Part shown: piece after piece, positions 9,168-17,488 of the stretch
Position numbering within the stretch: position 1 is the stretch's first letter
Layout of the letters: each line of letters begins with the position of its first letter
Translations under genes and position numbers: made by a program
The notes under the pieces: model-generated
Database searches by the model: none
Told to the model about the DNA's origin: nothing
The model's input: the letters and a program-made list of their open reading frames with translations, nothing else
NCBI RefSeq assembly: GCF_030733205.1
Contig: NZ_JASHJL010000008.1
Span: 124,001-188,000, forward strand
Reading direction: 5' to 3'
DNA from: Mameliella sp. MMSF_3455
Lineage (GTDB): Bacteria > Pseudomonadota > Alphaproteobacteria > Rhodobacterales > Rhodobacteraceae
Length of the DNA: 64,000 nt

Positions 9168-10171
9168 GCGAGACGGATTTCGACCCGGCCCGCCTGCAGG
9201 CGGCGCTGGACGCGCACCTGGGGACGGCGCCCGTCACGGAACTGACCCGGATTTCGGGCGGGCAGTCGAACCCGACCTATTTCGTCACCCACGGCGGGCG
9301 CCGCATGGTGCTGCGCAAGCAGCCCAACGGCGAGATCCTGAAAGGCGCCCATGCCATCGACCGGGAATACCGGGTCATGCAGGCGCTGGGTCCGGCCGAG
9401 GTGCCGGTGCCCAGGGCCGTGCTGTTCCACGACGATCCGGCGGCGCTGGGCACGCCGTTTTACCTGATGGAGCGGCTGGAGGGCCGGGTGTTCGAGGATT
9501 GCAGCCTGCCGGAGGTCGACCCGGACGAGCGGCGGCAGATCTACCTGGGCATGGCGGATGCGCTGGCGACCCTGCATTCGGTCGACCCCGAGGACATCGG
9601 GCTGGGCGACTACGGCAAACCGGGGAACTACTTTGCCCGGCAGGTCGGACGCTGGACGAAACAGCTGCATAGTTCCACCGGCGCGCCGATCCCGGAATTG
9701 AACTGCCTGTCGGACTGGCTGAACGCCAACCTGCCGGAGGACGACGGGCAGAGCCGCATCGCGCATGGCGATTTCCGGCTGGGAAACCTGATGTTCCACC
9801 CGTCCGAGCCGCGCGTGATCGCGATTCTCGACTGGGAGTTGTCGACGCTGGGGCATCCGCTGGCCGATCTTGGCTATTGCTGCATGACCTGGCACACCGC
9901 GCCGCAGGAATACGGCGGGATCCGGGGGCTGGACCTAGCGGCGCTGAACATCCCCGCCAAGGAAGAATTCGTAGCCCGGTACGAAGGACAGTCGCGATCT
10001 GGCCACCTGACGGATTTCCACGTCATCTTTTCGCTGTTCCGTTTCGGCGTGATCTTTGTCGGCATCGCAGACCGTGCCCGCGCCGGCACCGCGGCGGGCA
10101 GCAACGCCGATCAACTGGCCCCGCTGGCGCAGGCGCTGGGGCGGCGTGGGCTGGAGCTGTTGCCGGACTAG
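9164..10171 (+). CDS. APH-family phosphotransferase (ACAD10/11 kinase-domain-like)
   Basis: A 335-residue kinase of the aminoglycoside phosphotransferase/choline kinase fold. Visible motifs are the nucleotide loop (RISGGQSNPTYFVTH) with the lysine in MVLRKQPNG, the catalytic loop IAHGDFRLGNLMFH (Asp and Asn of HGDxxxxN) and the metal-binding AILDWELSTLGHPLADLGY. These last two motifs are typical of the kinase domain fused to ACAD10/11 dehydrogenases in animals, here a separate gene that overlaps the acyl-CoA dehydrogenase. The likely substrate is a hydroxyacyl-CoA rather than an antibiotic. Only 4 bp separate its stop codon from the 3' end of the convergent CofD-like gene. Confidence 0.9.
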   Translation: MSETDFDPARLQAALDAHLGTAPVTELTRISGGQSNPTYFVTHGGRRMVLRKQPNGEILKGAHAIDREYRVMQALGPAEVPVPRAVLFHDDPAALGTPFYLMERLEGRVFEDCSLPEVDPDERRQIYLGMADALATLHSVDPEDIGLGDYGKPGNYFARQVGRWTKQLHSSTGAPIPELNCLSDWLNANLPEDDGQSRIAHGDFRLGNLMFHPSEPRVIAILDWELSTLGHPLADLGYCCMTWHTAPQEYGGIRGLDLAALNIPAKEEFVARYEGQSRSGHLTDFHVIFSLFRFGVIFVGIADRARAGTAAGSNADQLAPLAQALGRRGLELLPD

Positions 10172-10175
10172 GGGC

Positions 10176-11357
10176 TCAGTCGAGCGAGACCAGCAGGCGC
10201 GCCACCCCGTCCTCGTCGTAGCGGGCGGCGGCCGAGGCGCCCGCGGGCAGGCGGTGGCAGGGGATTCCAAGGCGCTTTGTCACGGCCCGGCACTGCGCCT
10301 CGGGCCAGCTGTCGTCGCAGATCACATGGGTCATCAGCGCGGTCGGCGGCGTGTCCGCCCCCGCATCGCGCCGGAGCGGCGCGAGGATCGCCGCCACCTG
10401 GTCGGCAAGGTCGTGGTCCAGGGCCTCGGGATCGGTGCCGAGGCTGGGCAGGTAGACCTTGGGCACGCGGCGCGCGGCCACGGCGCGGCCCACGCCCGCG
10501 GGCAGCAGGTTGGCCACGACGCTGGAATAGAGGCTGCCGGGCGGATAGCAGATCACGTCCGCCTGCTCGATCAGCTTGCGGTTCCGCTTGGGCAGGGGCA
10601 CCTGCGCGGGGTCAAGTTCGGCCTTGCCGTCGCTGAGAAAGCAATGGGTGATGCGCGCGTCGACCGGGGCGACCTCCTTGCCGCTGATCCGGCGCTGGCC
10701 GATGATCCGGCGCCCGTCCGCAAGGTCGACGCCCAGGTGCAGGTTCTCGTCGACGATGGCGCGCACGGTGCCGCGCACGTCCACCATCTTGGACATCAGG
10801 AACAGCACGGGTTCCAGCGCGCGGCCGTTGCCGAGGTAGCCGCCCGCCAGGATCAGGTTGCCGATGCTGGCATTGCGATAGTCGAAGTCCGCGGGCACCT
10901 CGTCGGCGAAGCGGCGCAGTTGGATGCGGATCAACTGGCGCATCGGCTTGGCGATGGCGGTGATCAGCGGGTGCTTGCCCTGGACCATCCGCCCGACCTC
11001 GGCGCGCAGGTCATCTTGCGCGGCGTCCCTGGGCAGGCGATGGCTGAACAGCGCGTAGACATCCGGCTGACCCAGCACCGATTCGTCGGCCAGCGCCATC
11101 AGGCGCGAGCGCAGGTCGCCCACAGCGGGCATGTCGAAAGCCCGGCGCAGCACCTGCGAACTGCCGCCGCTGTCGAAGGGCGTGATCAGGTGCATCGAGT
11201 TGAAACTATAGCGTTTCAGGCGCCTCGAAATGCCGTTCAACGCGCTGCCGCCGCTGAAGAACAGGATGCGCGGGCCGAGGTGCGGCGCGCTTTCGGCGCG
11301 GGCGACGCGCAGGTCATCGGGCAGGCGCGCCTCTCTTTCGACGTTGATCGCGGTCAT
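10176..11357 (-). CDS. CofD/YvcK-like protein of the GAK system
   Basis: A 393-residue Rossmann-like protein related to CofD (2-phospho-lactate transferase) and to YvcK/gluconeogenesis factor. Conserved blocks are LFFSGGSALNGISRRLKRY (binding loop), PFDSGGSSQVLRRAF, PAVGDLRSRLMALAD, NASIGNLILAGGYL and ADVICYPPGSLYSSVVANLL. The DDGGSS of YvcK reads DSGGSS here. CofD uses a nucleotide-linked substrate and YvcK binds UDP-sugars, so a nucleotide-type ligand is likely; the reaction is unknown. It is transcribed away from the Nudix-led operon of ATP-grasp and HprK-related genes, the arrangement I associate with the GAK families of NCBIfam. The ATG at 11357 follows GGAGAG; a longer start about 16 codons upstream is possible but lacks a ribosome-binding site. 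Confidence 0.85.
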   Translation of the reverse strand: MTAINVEREARLPDDLRVARAESAPHLGPRILFFSGGSALNGISRRLKRYSFNSMHLITPFDSGGSSQVLRRAFDMPAVGDLRSRLMALADESVLGQPDVYALFSHRLPRDAAQDDLRAEVGRMVQGKHPLITAIAKPMRQLIRIQLRRFADEVPADFDYRNASIGNLILAGGYLGNGRALEPVLFLMSKMVDVRGTVRAIVDENLHLGVDLADGRRIIGQRRISGKEVAPVDARITHCFLSDGKAELDPAQVPLPKRNRKLIEQADVICYPPGSLYSSVVANLLPAGVGRAVAARRVPKVYLPSLGTDPEALDHDLADQVAAILAPLRRDAGADTPPTALMTHVICDDSWPEAQCRAVTKRLGIPCHRLPAGASAAARYDEDGVARLLVSLD

Positions 11358-11429
11358 TTCTTGTCCGTCTCTCCGAATTCTGCCCGATTCCGGCTTTGCA
11401 TCCATGCCGCCGGCGGCCCATATGTCCGC
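11358..11429. promoter_or_regulatory. Divergent promoter region of the GAK locus
   Basis: The 72-bp gap lies between the outward-facing starts of the CofD-like gene and the Nudix gene and is the only place for promoters of both GAK transcripts. It is too short and too G+C-rich to pick out reliable -35/-10 elements by eye; no clear repeat is seen. Confidence 0.4.
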
Positions 11430-11885
11430 ATGGACAATGAAGACTTCATACGTCCGACGGTGCGCGCTGTCATCCGCAAGGGAAGCCTTGTGCTGGTACA
11501 GGTCAAGCAGGCGGCCTCGGGGCAACGCTACCTGACCCTGCCGGGCGGTCGGCAGGAGGTGGGAGAGACAATGCAGCACGGCCTGATGCGTGAATGTCTC
11601 GAAGAGATCGGGGTGGCGCCGCAGGTCGGCGACGTGCGGCACGTCGCGGATGTCTTTCGCAAGCGGGCGGGGCGGCGGCGCCAGTTGCTGGAGGTGCTCT
11701 TCGACTGCACCGTGCCGGATACTTACGCGCCTGTCCTGGGCGTACGGCCGGACAAGCGGCAGGTGGCCACGATCTGGGCCGATCCGGCGCGACCAGAGGC
11801 GCCTTTCCTGCCGCGCTACGACCTGCCGCTGATGCGCGGCGATGCGCCGGTTCACCTTGGGAGGCTGGACTGTGCCACGCCCTGA
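11430..11885 (+). CDS. Nudix hydrolase, first gene of the GAK operon
   Basis: A 151-residue Nudix enzyme that should hydrolyse a nucleoside diphosphate linked to another group. The complete Nudix box spans residues 40-62: G40, E46, R54-E55, E58-E59 and G61 all match GX5EX7REUXEEXGU, so catalysis and metal binding look intact. A conserved basic stretch (RKRAGRRRQLLEVLFDC) follows. The start ATG at 11430 gives the typical N-terminus of a Nudix fold (IRPTVRAVIRKGSLVLVQ). Its end overlaps the next gene's GTG start by 14 bp. The substrate is not predictable; the operon suggests that it removes or recycles a phosphorylated metabolite of the GAK enzymes. Confidence 0.88.
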   Translation: MDNEDFIRPTVRAVIRKGSLVLVQVKQAASGQRYLTLPGGRQEVGETMQHGLMRECLEEIGVAPQVGDVRHVADVFRKRAGRRRQLLEVLFDCTVPDTYAPVLGVRPDKRQVATIWADPARPEAPFLPRYDLPLMRGDAPVHLGRLDCATP

Positions 11886-13503
11886 TCCGATCGGCGAGAA
11901 CATGTCGTTCCTGCTGGCCGAGCTGGACGGCCAGCTGACAAGGCTGATCGCCTATTTCGACAATCCCCGGACCGAAACCGCGCTGCAACTGGTGCAGCGG
12001 GCGGGCTATTCGCACAACCTGTCGATGCGCGTGCGCAGGGCCTGCCTTGCGGGCATGATGCGCAGCAAGAAGGCCGAGGCGACCCAACTGCGCCTGCAGG
12101 GGATCGACACGATCGCGCGCAACCTCGACCTGATCTCGCGCCTGGGCCGGCGGGCGGTGGAACAGGCGGAACGGATCGACCGGCAGAAACTGTTGCGGGC
12201 CGATACCTATGGTCCGCCGCTGAAACGCGTGCGCAGGACCGTGGCCCGCATCAACGAGGCGCTGGAGGCGCGGGACAGCAAGCTGGCGGTCGAGATCGGG
12301 CAGGCCCGGACCGAGATGGGCACCTTTCACGATCAGCTGTTCCGGACCTACACCCGCGACATGCAGGGGGCCAAGCATACCGAGGACTTGGCCTATGGGC
12401 TGCTGTGCCTGAACGAGGTCACCCGAATGGGAGAGGCGTTGCAGACCATCTCCGAGGCGATCCTGTCGATCAACATCGGCCAGTCGGTGCAGTTCGAACG
12501 CTATTTCACCCTGCGCAGCGTGCTGGCGGGCGTGGCGCGGGACGAGGAGATCACCCTGCAACCGCTGGCCGAGACCCGGTCCGGTTCGGCCATATCCAGC
12601 GTCAACCTGCGCGGCGCCAAGGGCGAGACCGTCGCCGCCGTGTTCAAGGACGGAGACCGCCGCAAGGTCAAGGAAGAGCGCGTCGGGGTGAAAAGCTGGA
12701 ACTCGGTCTATCCGGGGCTGGCGCCCGAGATCCTGTCCTACGAGAAAAGCGGTAAGTCCGCCGCCCTGCTGATCGAGCATCTCGAGGGCGAGACCTTCGA
12801 GGATATCGTCCTGGGCGCCACGGACGAGGCTTTGGCCGAGGCCCAGAAGGCGCTGCACAAGACCGTGCGCGACATCTGGCGCCAGACGCTGACCGGTGAG
12901 CCCGCCGAGATGAAGGCGATGGAGCAGCTGGCCAAGCGGTTGCCCGACGTGCACCGCCTGCACAGGCGCTTCGTGCCGGGGCCACAGGGGGTGAACGGCG
13001 TGACCGTGGCGGGGTTCGATGACCTTGTCACGGCGGCGGCAGAGCGCGAGGCGAAGATCGCGGCGCCGTTTTCCGTCTACATCCACGGGGATTTCAACCT
13101 CGACAACGTGATCTACGACGCGGTGGGCCGCAAGATCCGTTTCATCGACCTGCACCGCTCGCGCTACATGGATTATGTGCAGGACGTGTCGGTCTTCATG
13201 GTATCCAACTATCGCCTGCAGGTGCTGGACGCGGGCACGCGGGCGCGGATCGCACGAGTGGCCACCGACATGCACGCGATGGCGGCGAAATTTGCCCGCC
13301 GCCAGAAGGACCCGACCTTCGAATACCGCCTGGCGTTGGGGCTGGCGCGGTCCTTTGCCAGTTCGACCCGCTTTGTCGTCGACGAGAAACACGCGCGGCG
13401 GATGCTGCTGCGCGCCCGCTACATCCTTGAATCCGCGCTGGCCGTGCCCGAGGGCAAGGAAGGGCGGTTCAGGCTGCCGATGAAGGAATTGTTCAGTGAC
13501 TAG
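11872..13503 (+). CDS. PhoU-like helical domain fused to APH-type kinase, GAK operon
   Basis: A 543-residue two-domain protein. Residues of roughly 10-220 are all-helical with repeated PhoU-like spacing (ETALQLVQRAGYSHNLSMRV, RRTVARINEALEARDSKL, EALQTISEAILSINIGQS). The second half is a protein-kinase-like APH domain with a putative nucleotide lysine (VAAVFKDGDRRKVKEE), the catalytic loop H405-G-D407-F-N-L-D-N412 and a metal-binding IRFIDLHRS (D426). All core catalytic residues are kept, so it should be an active kinase on an unknown substrate. The GTG at 11872 is preferred because GGGAGG lies 7 bases before it; the ATG at 11902 lacks a ribosome-binding site. It overlaps both neighbours. Confidence 0.82.
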   Translation: MPRPDPIGENMSFLLAELDGQLTRLIAYFDNPRTETALQLVQRAGYSHNLSMRVRRACLAGMMRSKKAEATQLRLQGIDTIARNLDLISRLGRRAVEQAERIDRQKLLRADTYGPPLKRVRRTVARINEALEARDSKLAVEIGQARTEMGTFHDQLFRTYTRDMQGAKHTEDLAYGLLCLNEVTRMGEALQTISEAILSINIGQSVQFERYFTLRSVLAGVARDEEITLQPLAETRSGSAISSVNLRGAKGETVAAVFKDGDRRKVKEERVGVKSWNSVYPGLAPEILSYEKSGKSAALLIEHLEGETFEDIVLGATDEALAEAQKALHKTVRDIWRQTLTGEPAEMKAMEQLAKRLPDVHRLHRRFVPGPQGVNGVTVAGFDDLVTAAAEREAKIAAPFSVYIHGDFNLDNVIYDAVGRKIRFIDLHRSRYMDYVQDVSVFMVSNYRLQVLDAGTRARIARVATDMHAMAAKFARRQKDPTFEYRLALGLARSFASSTRFVVDEKHARRMLLRARYILESALAVPEGKEGRFRLPMKELFSD

Positions 13504-14377
13504 ACGGATCGGGGTCATCGGAACCCCCGGAAAATGGTCGACAGAGGCCCTGGCCGACGCCTTCGAGGCGCGGACCGGCACGCGCCATGTGATCGACATG
13601 GCATGCGCCTCGCTGGATCTGGACGCGGGGACGCTGACCTGCGACGGGCTGGACCTGTGTTCGCTGGACGGGCTGGTGCTGAAGAAGGTCGCCGAGGACT
13701 ACAGCCCCGACGCGCTGGACCGGCTGGAAATGCTGCGCGTGGCCGAGGCCCGGGGCGTGCGAATCTTCAGCCCCGCCGAACGGGTGATCCGCCTGATGGA
13801 CCGGCTGGCCTGCACCGTGACGCTGCGCGGGGCGGACATCCCCATGCCGCCCACCACCATCACCGAGGACGTGACAGCGGCCCGCGCCGCGCTGGACCGC
13901 TATGGCGCGGCGGTGTTCAAGCCGCTGTTTTCCACCAAGGCGCGCGGCATGGTCCTGCTGGACGCAGTTGCGCCGGATGCGGATGCGCAGATCGCCGCCT
14001 TCAAGGCCGCGAATCCTGTCATGTACATCCAGCAAAAGGCCGATCTGTCGGGACATGACCTGGGCATGGTGTTTTTGGACGGCGCCTATGTCTGCACCTA
14101 TGCCCGCGTCAGCCAGACCGACAGCTGGAACACCACGATTCATTCGGGCGGGAAATATGCCTCCTACGACCCTTCGCCGGAACTGATCGAACTGGGCCGG
14201 CGCGCGCAGGCGCCCTTTGGCCTGACCTTCACCACTGTCGACATTGCGCTGACACCCGATGGCCCCATCGTCTTTGAGGTCTCGGCCTTTGGTGGCTACA
14301 GCGGGGCGTTGAAAGGCTGCGGCATCGACGCTGCCGCGCTGGTGGCCGATCATGTGTTGCAAGAGGTGTCCGCATGA
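13496..14377 (+). CDS. ATP-grasp enzyme of the GAK system
   Basis: A 293-residue ATP-grasp family protein, the class of enzymes that form an acyl phosphate and ligate it to an amine or thiol. The N-terminal preATP-grasp segment (RRIGVIGTPGKWSTEALADA) is followed by GLVLKKVAED and ERVIRLMDRLACTVTL, a nucleotide-binding VFKPLFSTKARGMVLLD, and a C-terminal metal region (GPIVFEVSAFGGYSGALKG). It resembles short RimK-like ligases in layout. The GTG start at 13496 overlaps the upstream kinase by 8 bp and follows AAGGAA; its own end overlaps the HprK-related gene by 4 bp. Such tight coupling argues for a shared complex or pathway. The substrates are unknown. Confidence 0.85.
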   Translation: MTRRIGVIGTPGKWSTEALADAFEARTGTRHVIDMACASLDLDAGTLTCDGLDLCSLDGLVLKKVAEDYSPDALDRLEMLRVAEARGVRIFSPAERVIRLMDRLACTVTLRGADIPMPPTTITEDVTAARAALDRYGAAVFKPLFSTKARGMVLLDAVAPDADAQIAAFKAANPVMYIQQKADLSGHDLGMVFLDGAYVCTYARVSQTDSWNTTIHSGGKYASYDPSPELIELGRRAQAPFGLTFTTVDIALTPDGPIVFEVSAFGGYSGALKGCGIDAAALVADHVLQEVSA

Positions 14378-15447
14378 GAACCGCCGAGGATGTGCTGGCG
14401 CAGATCGACCTGGAGGCCGCCGGGACAGCGCCCTTTCACCTGGGGGTGGGGCATGTCGGAGTCACAGTGCTGGCGCCCGAGCCCTTGCGCACGCCCCTGA
14501 TGGCCTATTTCTCGGACGCATTGACGGAAACGCCCGGCGAGATCACGGTGCACCTGCTGCCGGGGCAGGGCCTGTCGCCCGCGCCGGAGTGGACCGACTG
14601 GCAGCGCGAACCGGGCAAGGCAGGGCGCAAGGATGCGATTCACGACCTGGCCGGTGCGCGCCTGATCCGCAAGGTTCGCAGCGGCGTGACCTTCTTGCAG
14701 GCGCCGGGCGTGGCCGTGGCGCTTGGCCCGCTGGCCGAGAATGAAAGCACCGTCATCAATTTCATCAACACACAGATCCTGAATGCCTGCCTGCGCGATG
14801 GCTGGCAGCTGTGCCATGCGGCGGCGGTGACGCGGGGCGCGCGCACGCTGGCGATCTCGGGCCTGTCGGGCGGGGGCAAGTCGACCTCGATCCTGCGAAT
14901 GATGGACCTCGAGGGGATGTGCTTCCTCAGCAATGACCGCGTTCTGGTGCGCGCGGGTCGCCCGCCACGCGCGCTGGGCATCCCCAAGCAGCCGCGCATC
15001 AACCCGGGCACGATCCTTGGCAACCCGCGCCTGCGGGACATGCTGACCCCGGCCCGGCGGGCCGAACTGGAGGCGATGCCACAGGCGGATCTCTGGGCAC
15101 TGGAGGACAAGCACGACCTGATCATCGCCGAGGTCTATGGCGACGATCGCCTGCGGTTCGAAGGCGCGCTGACCGATTTCTGGGTGCTGAACTGGGATCA
15201 CGCCACGGATGCACCGACGCAGGTGGCAGAGGTCGCCCTCGCCGATCGGCCCGACCTGCTGGGCGCGATCATGAAGAGCCCCGGACCTTTCTACCAGCAT
15301 CCCGACGGGCGTTTCGAACCGAACGGTGCCGCGCCCGATCCGTCCCCCTACCTTGAGGCGTTGCGCGGGGTGCGGGTCTGCGAGGTTTCGGGACGGGTGG
15401 ATTTCGATGCGCTGGCGGCAGAGGGGCGGCGGCTCTTCGATGACTGA
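14374..15447 (+). CDS. HprK-related kinase (type B), GAK system
   Basis: A 357-residue P-loop protein distantly related to HPr kinase/phosphorylase. The Walker A loop is G163-LSGGGK-S170-T171 within TLAISGLSGGGKSTSILRM, followed by FLSNDRVLVR, a typical HprK-like metal/substrate segment. The first 150 residues form a separate N-terminal domain with no motif I recognise. There is no HPr gene in the window, so it need not act on HPr: in the GAK context the target may be a small molecule or a partner protein. It is coupled by overlaps to the ATP-grasp gene (4 bp) and the histidine phosphatase (8 bp). The combination of ATP-grasp and HprK-related kinase gives GAK its name. Confidence 0.85.
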   Translation: MRTAEDVLAQIDLEAAGTAPFHLGVGHVGVTVLAPEPLRTPLMAYFSDALTETPGEITVHLLPGQGLSPAPEWTDWQREPGKAGRKDAIHDLAGARLIRKVRSGVTFLQAPGVAVALGPLAENESTVINFINTQILNACLRDGWQLCHAAAVTRGARTLAISGLSGGGKSTSILRMMDLEGMCFLSNDRVLVRAGRPPRALGIPKQPRINPGTILGNPRLRDMLTPARRAELEAMPQADLWALEDKHDLIIAEVYGDDRLRFEGALTDFWVLNWDHATDAPTQVAEVALADRPDLLGAIMKSPGPFYQHPDGRFEPNGAAPDPSPYLEALRGVRVCEVSGRVDFDALAAEGRRLFDD

Positions 15448-16126
15448 GCGCGCCTATGTCGCCGTCCTGCGCCACGGTGCCTATCACCAGCGCAAGGGTG
15501 TGCCTTCGGCGCGGCAGCCCTGGGCGCTGACCGATGAGGGCAGGGCGCAGGCTCGCGCGGGGGCGGATCTGCTGGCGGCGATGATTGCCGAGCACGGGCT
15601 GCGCCTGTCCCCCGTCGTCCATGCCTCGCGCCAGTTGCGGGCCTGGCAGACGGCGCGCGAACTGGTGACTCGCTTGGCGGAACTGGGACATGCGACCGAG
15701 AGCGTCGTGGAAACCCCGGCGCTCGCCGAGCGCGGGCTTGGCAGTGCCGCCAACCTGACGGTGGCGGAAATCGAGGCGGCGTTGCGCGACGATCCGCGCC
15801 ATGATCCACCCCCGCCGGGCTGGAAGTCGGACAGCGATTATTGCCTGCCGCTGGAAGGGGCCGAAAGCCTGATGATGGCCGGGCGGCGGGTGGCCGATCA
15901 CCTCGCGGCCACGGCGCGGCCCGGTTGGCTGACCGTTCATGTCGGGCACGGGGCATCCTTTCGCCATGCCTGTCATCACCTTGGCATCCTGGACCGGGCG
16001 GAAATCGCCCGGTTGTCGATGTTTCATGCCCGGCCGTCACTGATCTGTCATGATGGCGATGGTAGGTGGTCCCACTTGGCCGGAGCGTGGAAGATCAGGG
16101 AACCCGGGGGCGACCCCAAGGATTGA
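15440..16126 (+). CDS. Histidine phosphatase (phosphoglycerate mutase-like) of the GAK operon
   Basis: A 228-residue protein of the histidine phosphatase superfamily. The catalytic R11-H12-G13 motif is near the N-terminus (VAVLRHGAYHQRKG), the second arginine is in HASRQLRAWQTA, and the late catalytic histidine is in HVGHGASFRHACHH. It should remove a phosphate through a phosphohistidine intermediate. The ATG at 15440 overlaps the end of the HprK-related gene by 8 bp. It is shorter than glycolytic phosphoglycerate mutase and the context argues against glycolysis: it is more likely a phosphatase that opposes one of the three kinases/ligases of the locus. Confidence 0.85.
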   Translation: MTERAYVAVLRHGAYHQRKGVPSARQPWALTDEGRAQARAGADLLAAMIAEHGLRLSPVVHASRQLRAWQTARELVTRLAELGHATESVVETPALAERGLGSAANLTVAEIEAALRDDPRHDPPPPGWKSDSDYCLPLEGAESLMMAGRRVADHLAATARPGWLTVHVGHGASFRHACHHLGILDRAEIARLSMFHARPSLICHDGDGRWSHLAGAWKIREPGGDPKD

Positions 16127-16135
16127 CCCTCCTGA

Positions 16136-17470
16136 GTGCCCGGCCGTGGCAAGGGGGATCGGAAATTGGCGCAAATCCAGGACAATGTCGGTGGCGAGTC
16201 CATCCTGTTGCCGCAGGTCTTTGACGGCGATGCCTGCCTGCCGGACCTGCCGCGTACCGTCATTCCCTGGCCAGAGGCCGGGACGCAGCCGCAAATCGCC
16301 CGCTGCCTCGACCGCGCGCGGGCGCATGGCGGCTGGCGCTGGCCGGATCGGCCTGTCGTCTTCGTCTCGGACCCGCATGCGGATGCCGAGGGCTTTCTGC
16401 GCTCGCTGACCGCCGCCGGGGTGATCCATCGTGCGGGCGGGCGCATCGGGCTGACGGGGTTCGGCCAGCGGGCGCGGATCGTGCTGGGCGGGGACAGCCT
16501 GGACAAGGGGCCCAGCAACCTGGCCCTGCTGGATGCGATTGCCGCGCTGCACGGCACAGGGGCGGATGTTCATATCCTTGCGGGCAACCACGACCTGCGC
16601 ATGCGCATGGCCGTGGCCGCCCTGCGGGGGCCTAGGTCCGCCCTGCGCGAACACCTTTTCGTCCGCATGGGCCGCAAGATCCTGCCCGCCCTGCGCGAGG
16701 TGCTGGAACGGTTCGTCACCAAGGCCGACCTGGACGCCCTGCCGGACGAGGCCACCTGCAAGGCCCGGCTCTTGCCGCGTGCGGACTGGGCGGAACGGTT
16801 CGAACGCGCGGCCCGGGCCGTGCTGCGCCCCAAGGTCATCGCCAAGGAGACCGCCAAGCTGGGCGCCAAGCTGGAGAAATTCGATGCGGAACGCGCGCGG
16901 TCGGGGATGACCTGCCGCGAGATCCTGGCCGCGGCGCTGAAATGTCACCAGGTCTTTTTCGAACCGGGCGGCGCCTATGCCTGGTTCTATGACGGCATGG
17001 ACGTTGTGGCGCGCAGCGGGTCCTTGCTGTTCGTGCATGCGGGCCTTTGCGACAGCATGTGCGATGTGCTGTCGAACGAGGGACCGGAGGCGGTCAACGC
17101 GCGCTATCGGGCGGCGGCAGAGGATGCCTCCCTGGGGTTCTATTTCGGCCCGTTGGCGAACCTTGTGCGGACGAAATACCGCGCCTCGGACTGTGCGCTG
17201 ACGGATCGCGGAGTTGGGGCGCTGCACCGCGCGGGCATTCACATGGTTGTCCAGGGACATGTCAACAACCACGCCGGCCAGCGCCTGCTGGCCAAGCGCG
17301 GGCTGTTGCACCTCGAAGGGGACATCACGCTGGACCGGGCCTCTCGCGCGCTGGAGGGGCTTGAGGGCATCGGCGCGGGCGCGACCTTGATCTTTCCCTC
17401 CGGAGATGTGATCGGGCTGAGCCGTGACTATCCGTCGGCAAAGCACTTTGCCCCGGAACGCATGAGCTGA
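16136..17470 (+). CDS. Calcineurin-like metallophosphoesterase, GAK operon
   Basis: A 444-residue phosphoesterase with the complete dimetal site: VFVSDPHAD (D79, H81), VLGGDSLDKGPSN (G119-D120, D123), ILAGNHDLRM (N151-H152) and a late VQGHVNNHAGQ. The order and spacing resemble Ser/Thr-phosphatase or ApaH/PrpE-type enzymes, but about 120 residues of insert between the GNHD motif and the distal histidines have no obvious match. It could dephosphorylate a protein, a dinucleotide or a small phosphate ester. The start is uncertain: GTG at 16136 lies 9 bp after the previous stop but lacks a ribosome-binding site, whereas TTG at 16166 is preceded by AAGGGGG and would remove ten residues. Confidence 0.82.
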   Translation: MPGRGKGDRKLAQIQDNVGGESILLPQVFDGDACLPDLPRTVIPWPEAGTQPQIARCLDRARAHGGWRWPDRPVVFVSDPHADAEGFLRSLTAAGVIHRAGGRIGLTGFGQRARIVLGGDSLDKGPSNLALLDAIAALHGTGADVHILAGNHDLRMRMAVAALRGPRSALREHLFVRMGRKILPALREVLERFVTKADLDALPDEATCKARLLPRADWAERFERAARAVLRPKVIAKETAKLGAKLEKFDAERARSGMTCREILAAALKCHQVFFEPGGAYAWFYDGMDVVARSGSLLFVHAGLCDSMCDVLSNEGPEAVNARYRAAAEDASLGFYFGPLANLVRTKYRASDCALTDRGVGALHRAGIHMVVQGHVNNHAGQRLLAKRGLLHLEGDITLDRASRALEGLEGIGAGATLIFPSGDVIGLSRDYPSAKHFAPERMS

Positions 17471-17488
17471 GACAGCGAAAGGGTCGGC

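Noticed and set aside
9164-10171. Antibiotic (aminoglycoside) resistance kinase
   Set aside because: The protein belongs to the APH fold, but its HGDFRLGN and STLGHPLADLGY segments and its coupling to an acyl-CoA dehydrogenase point to an ACAD10/11-type metabolic kinase.
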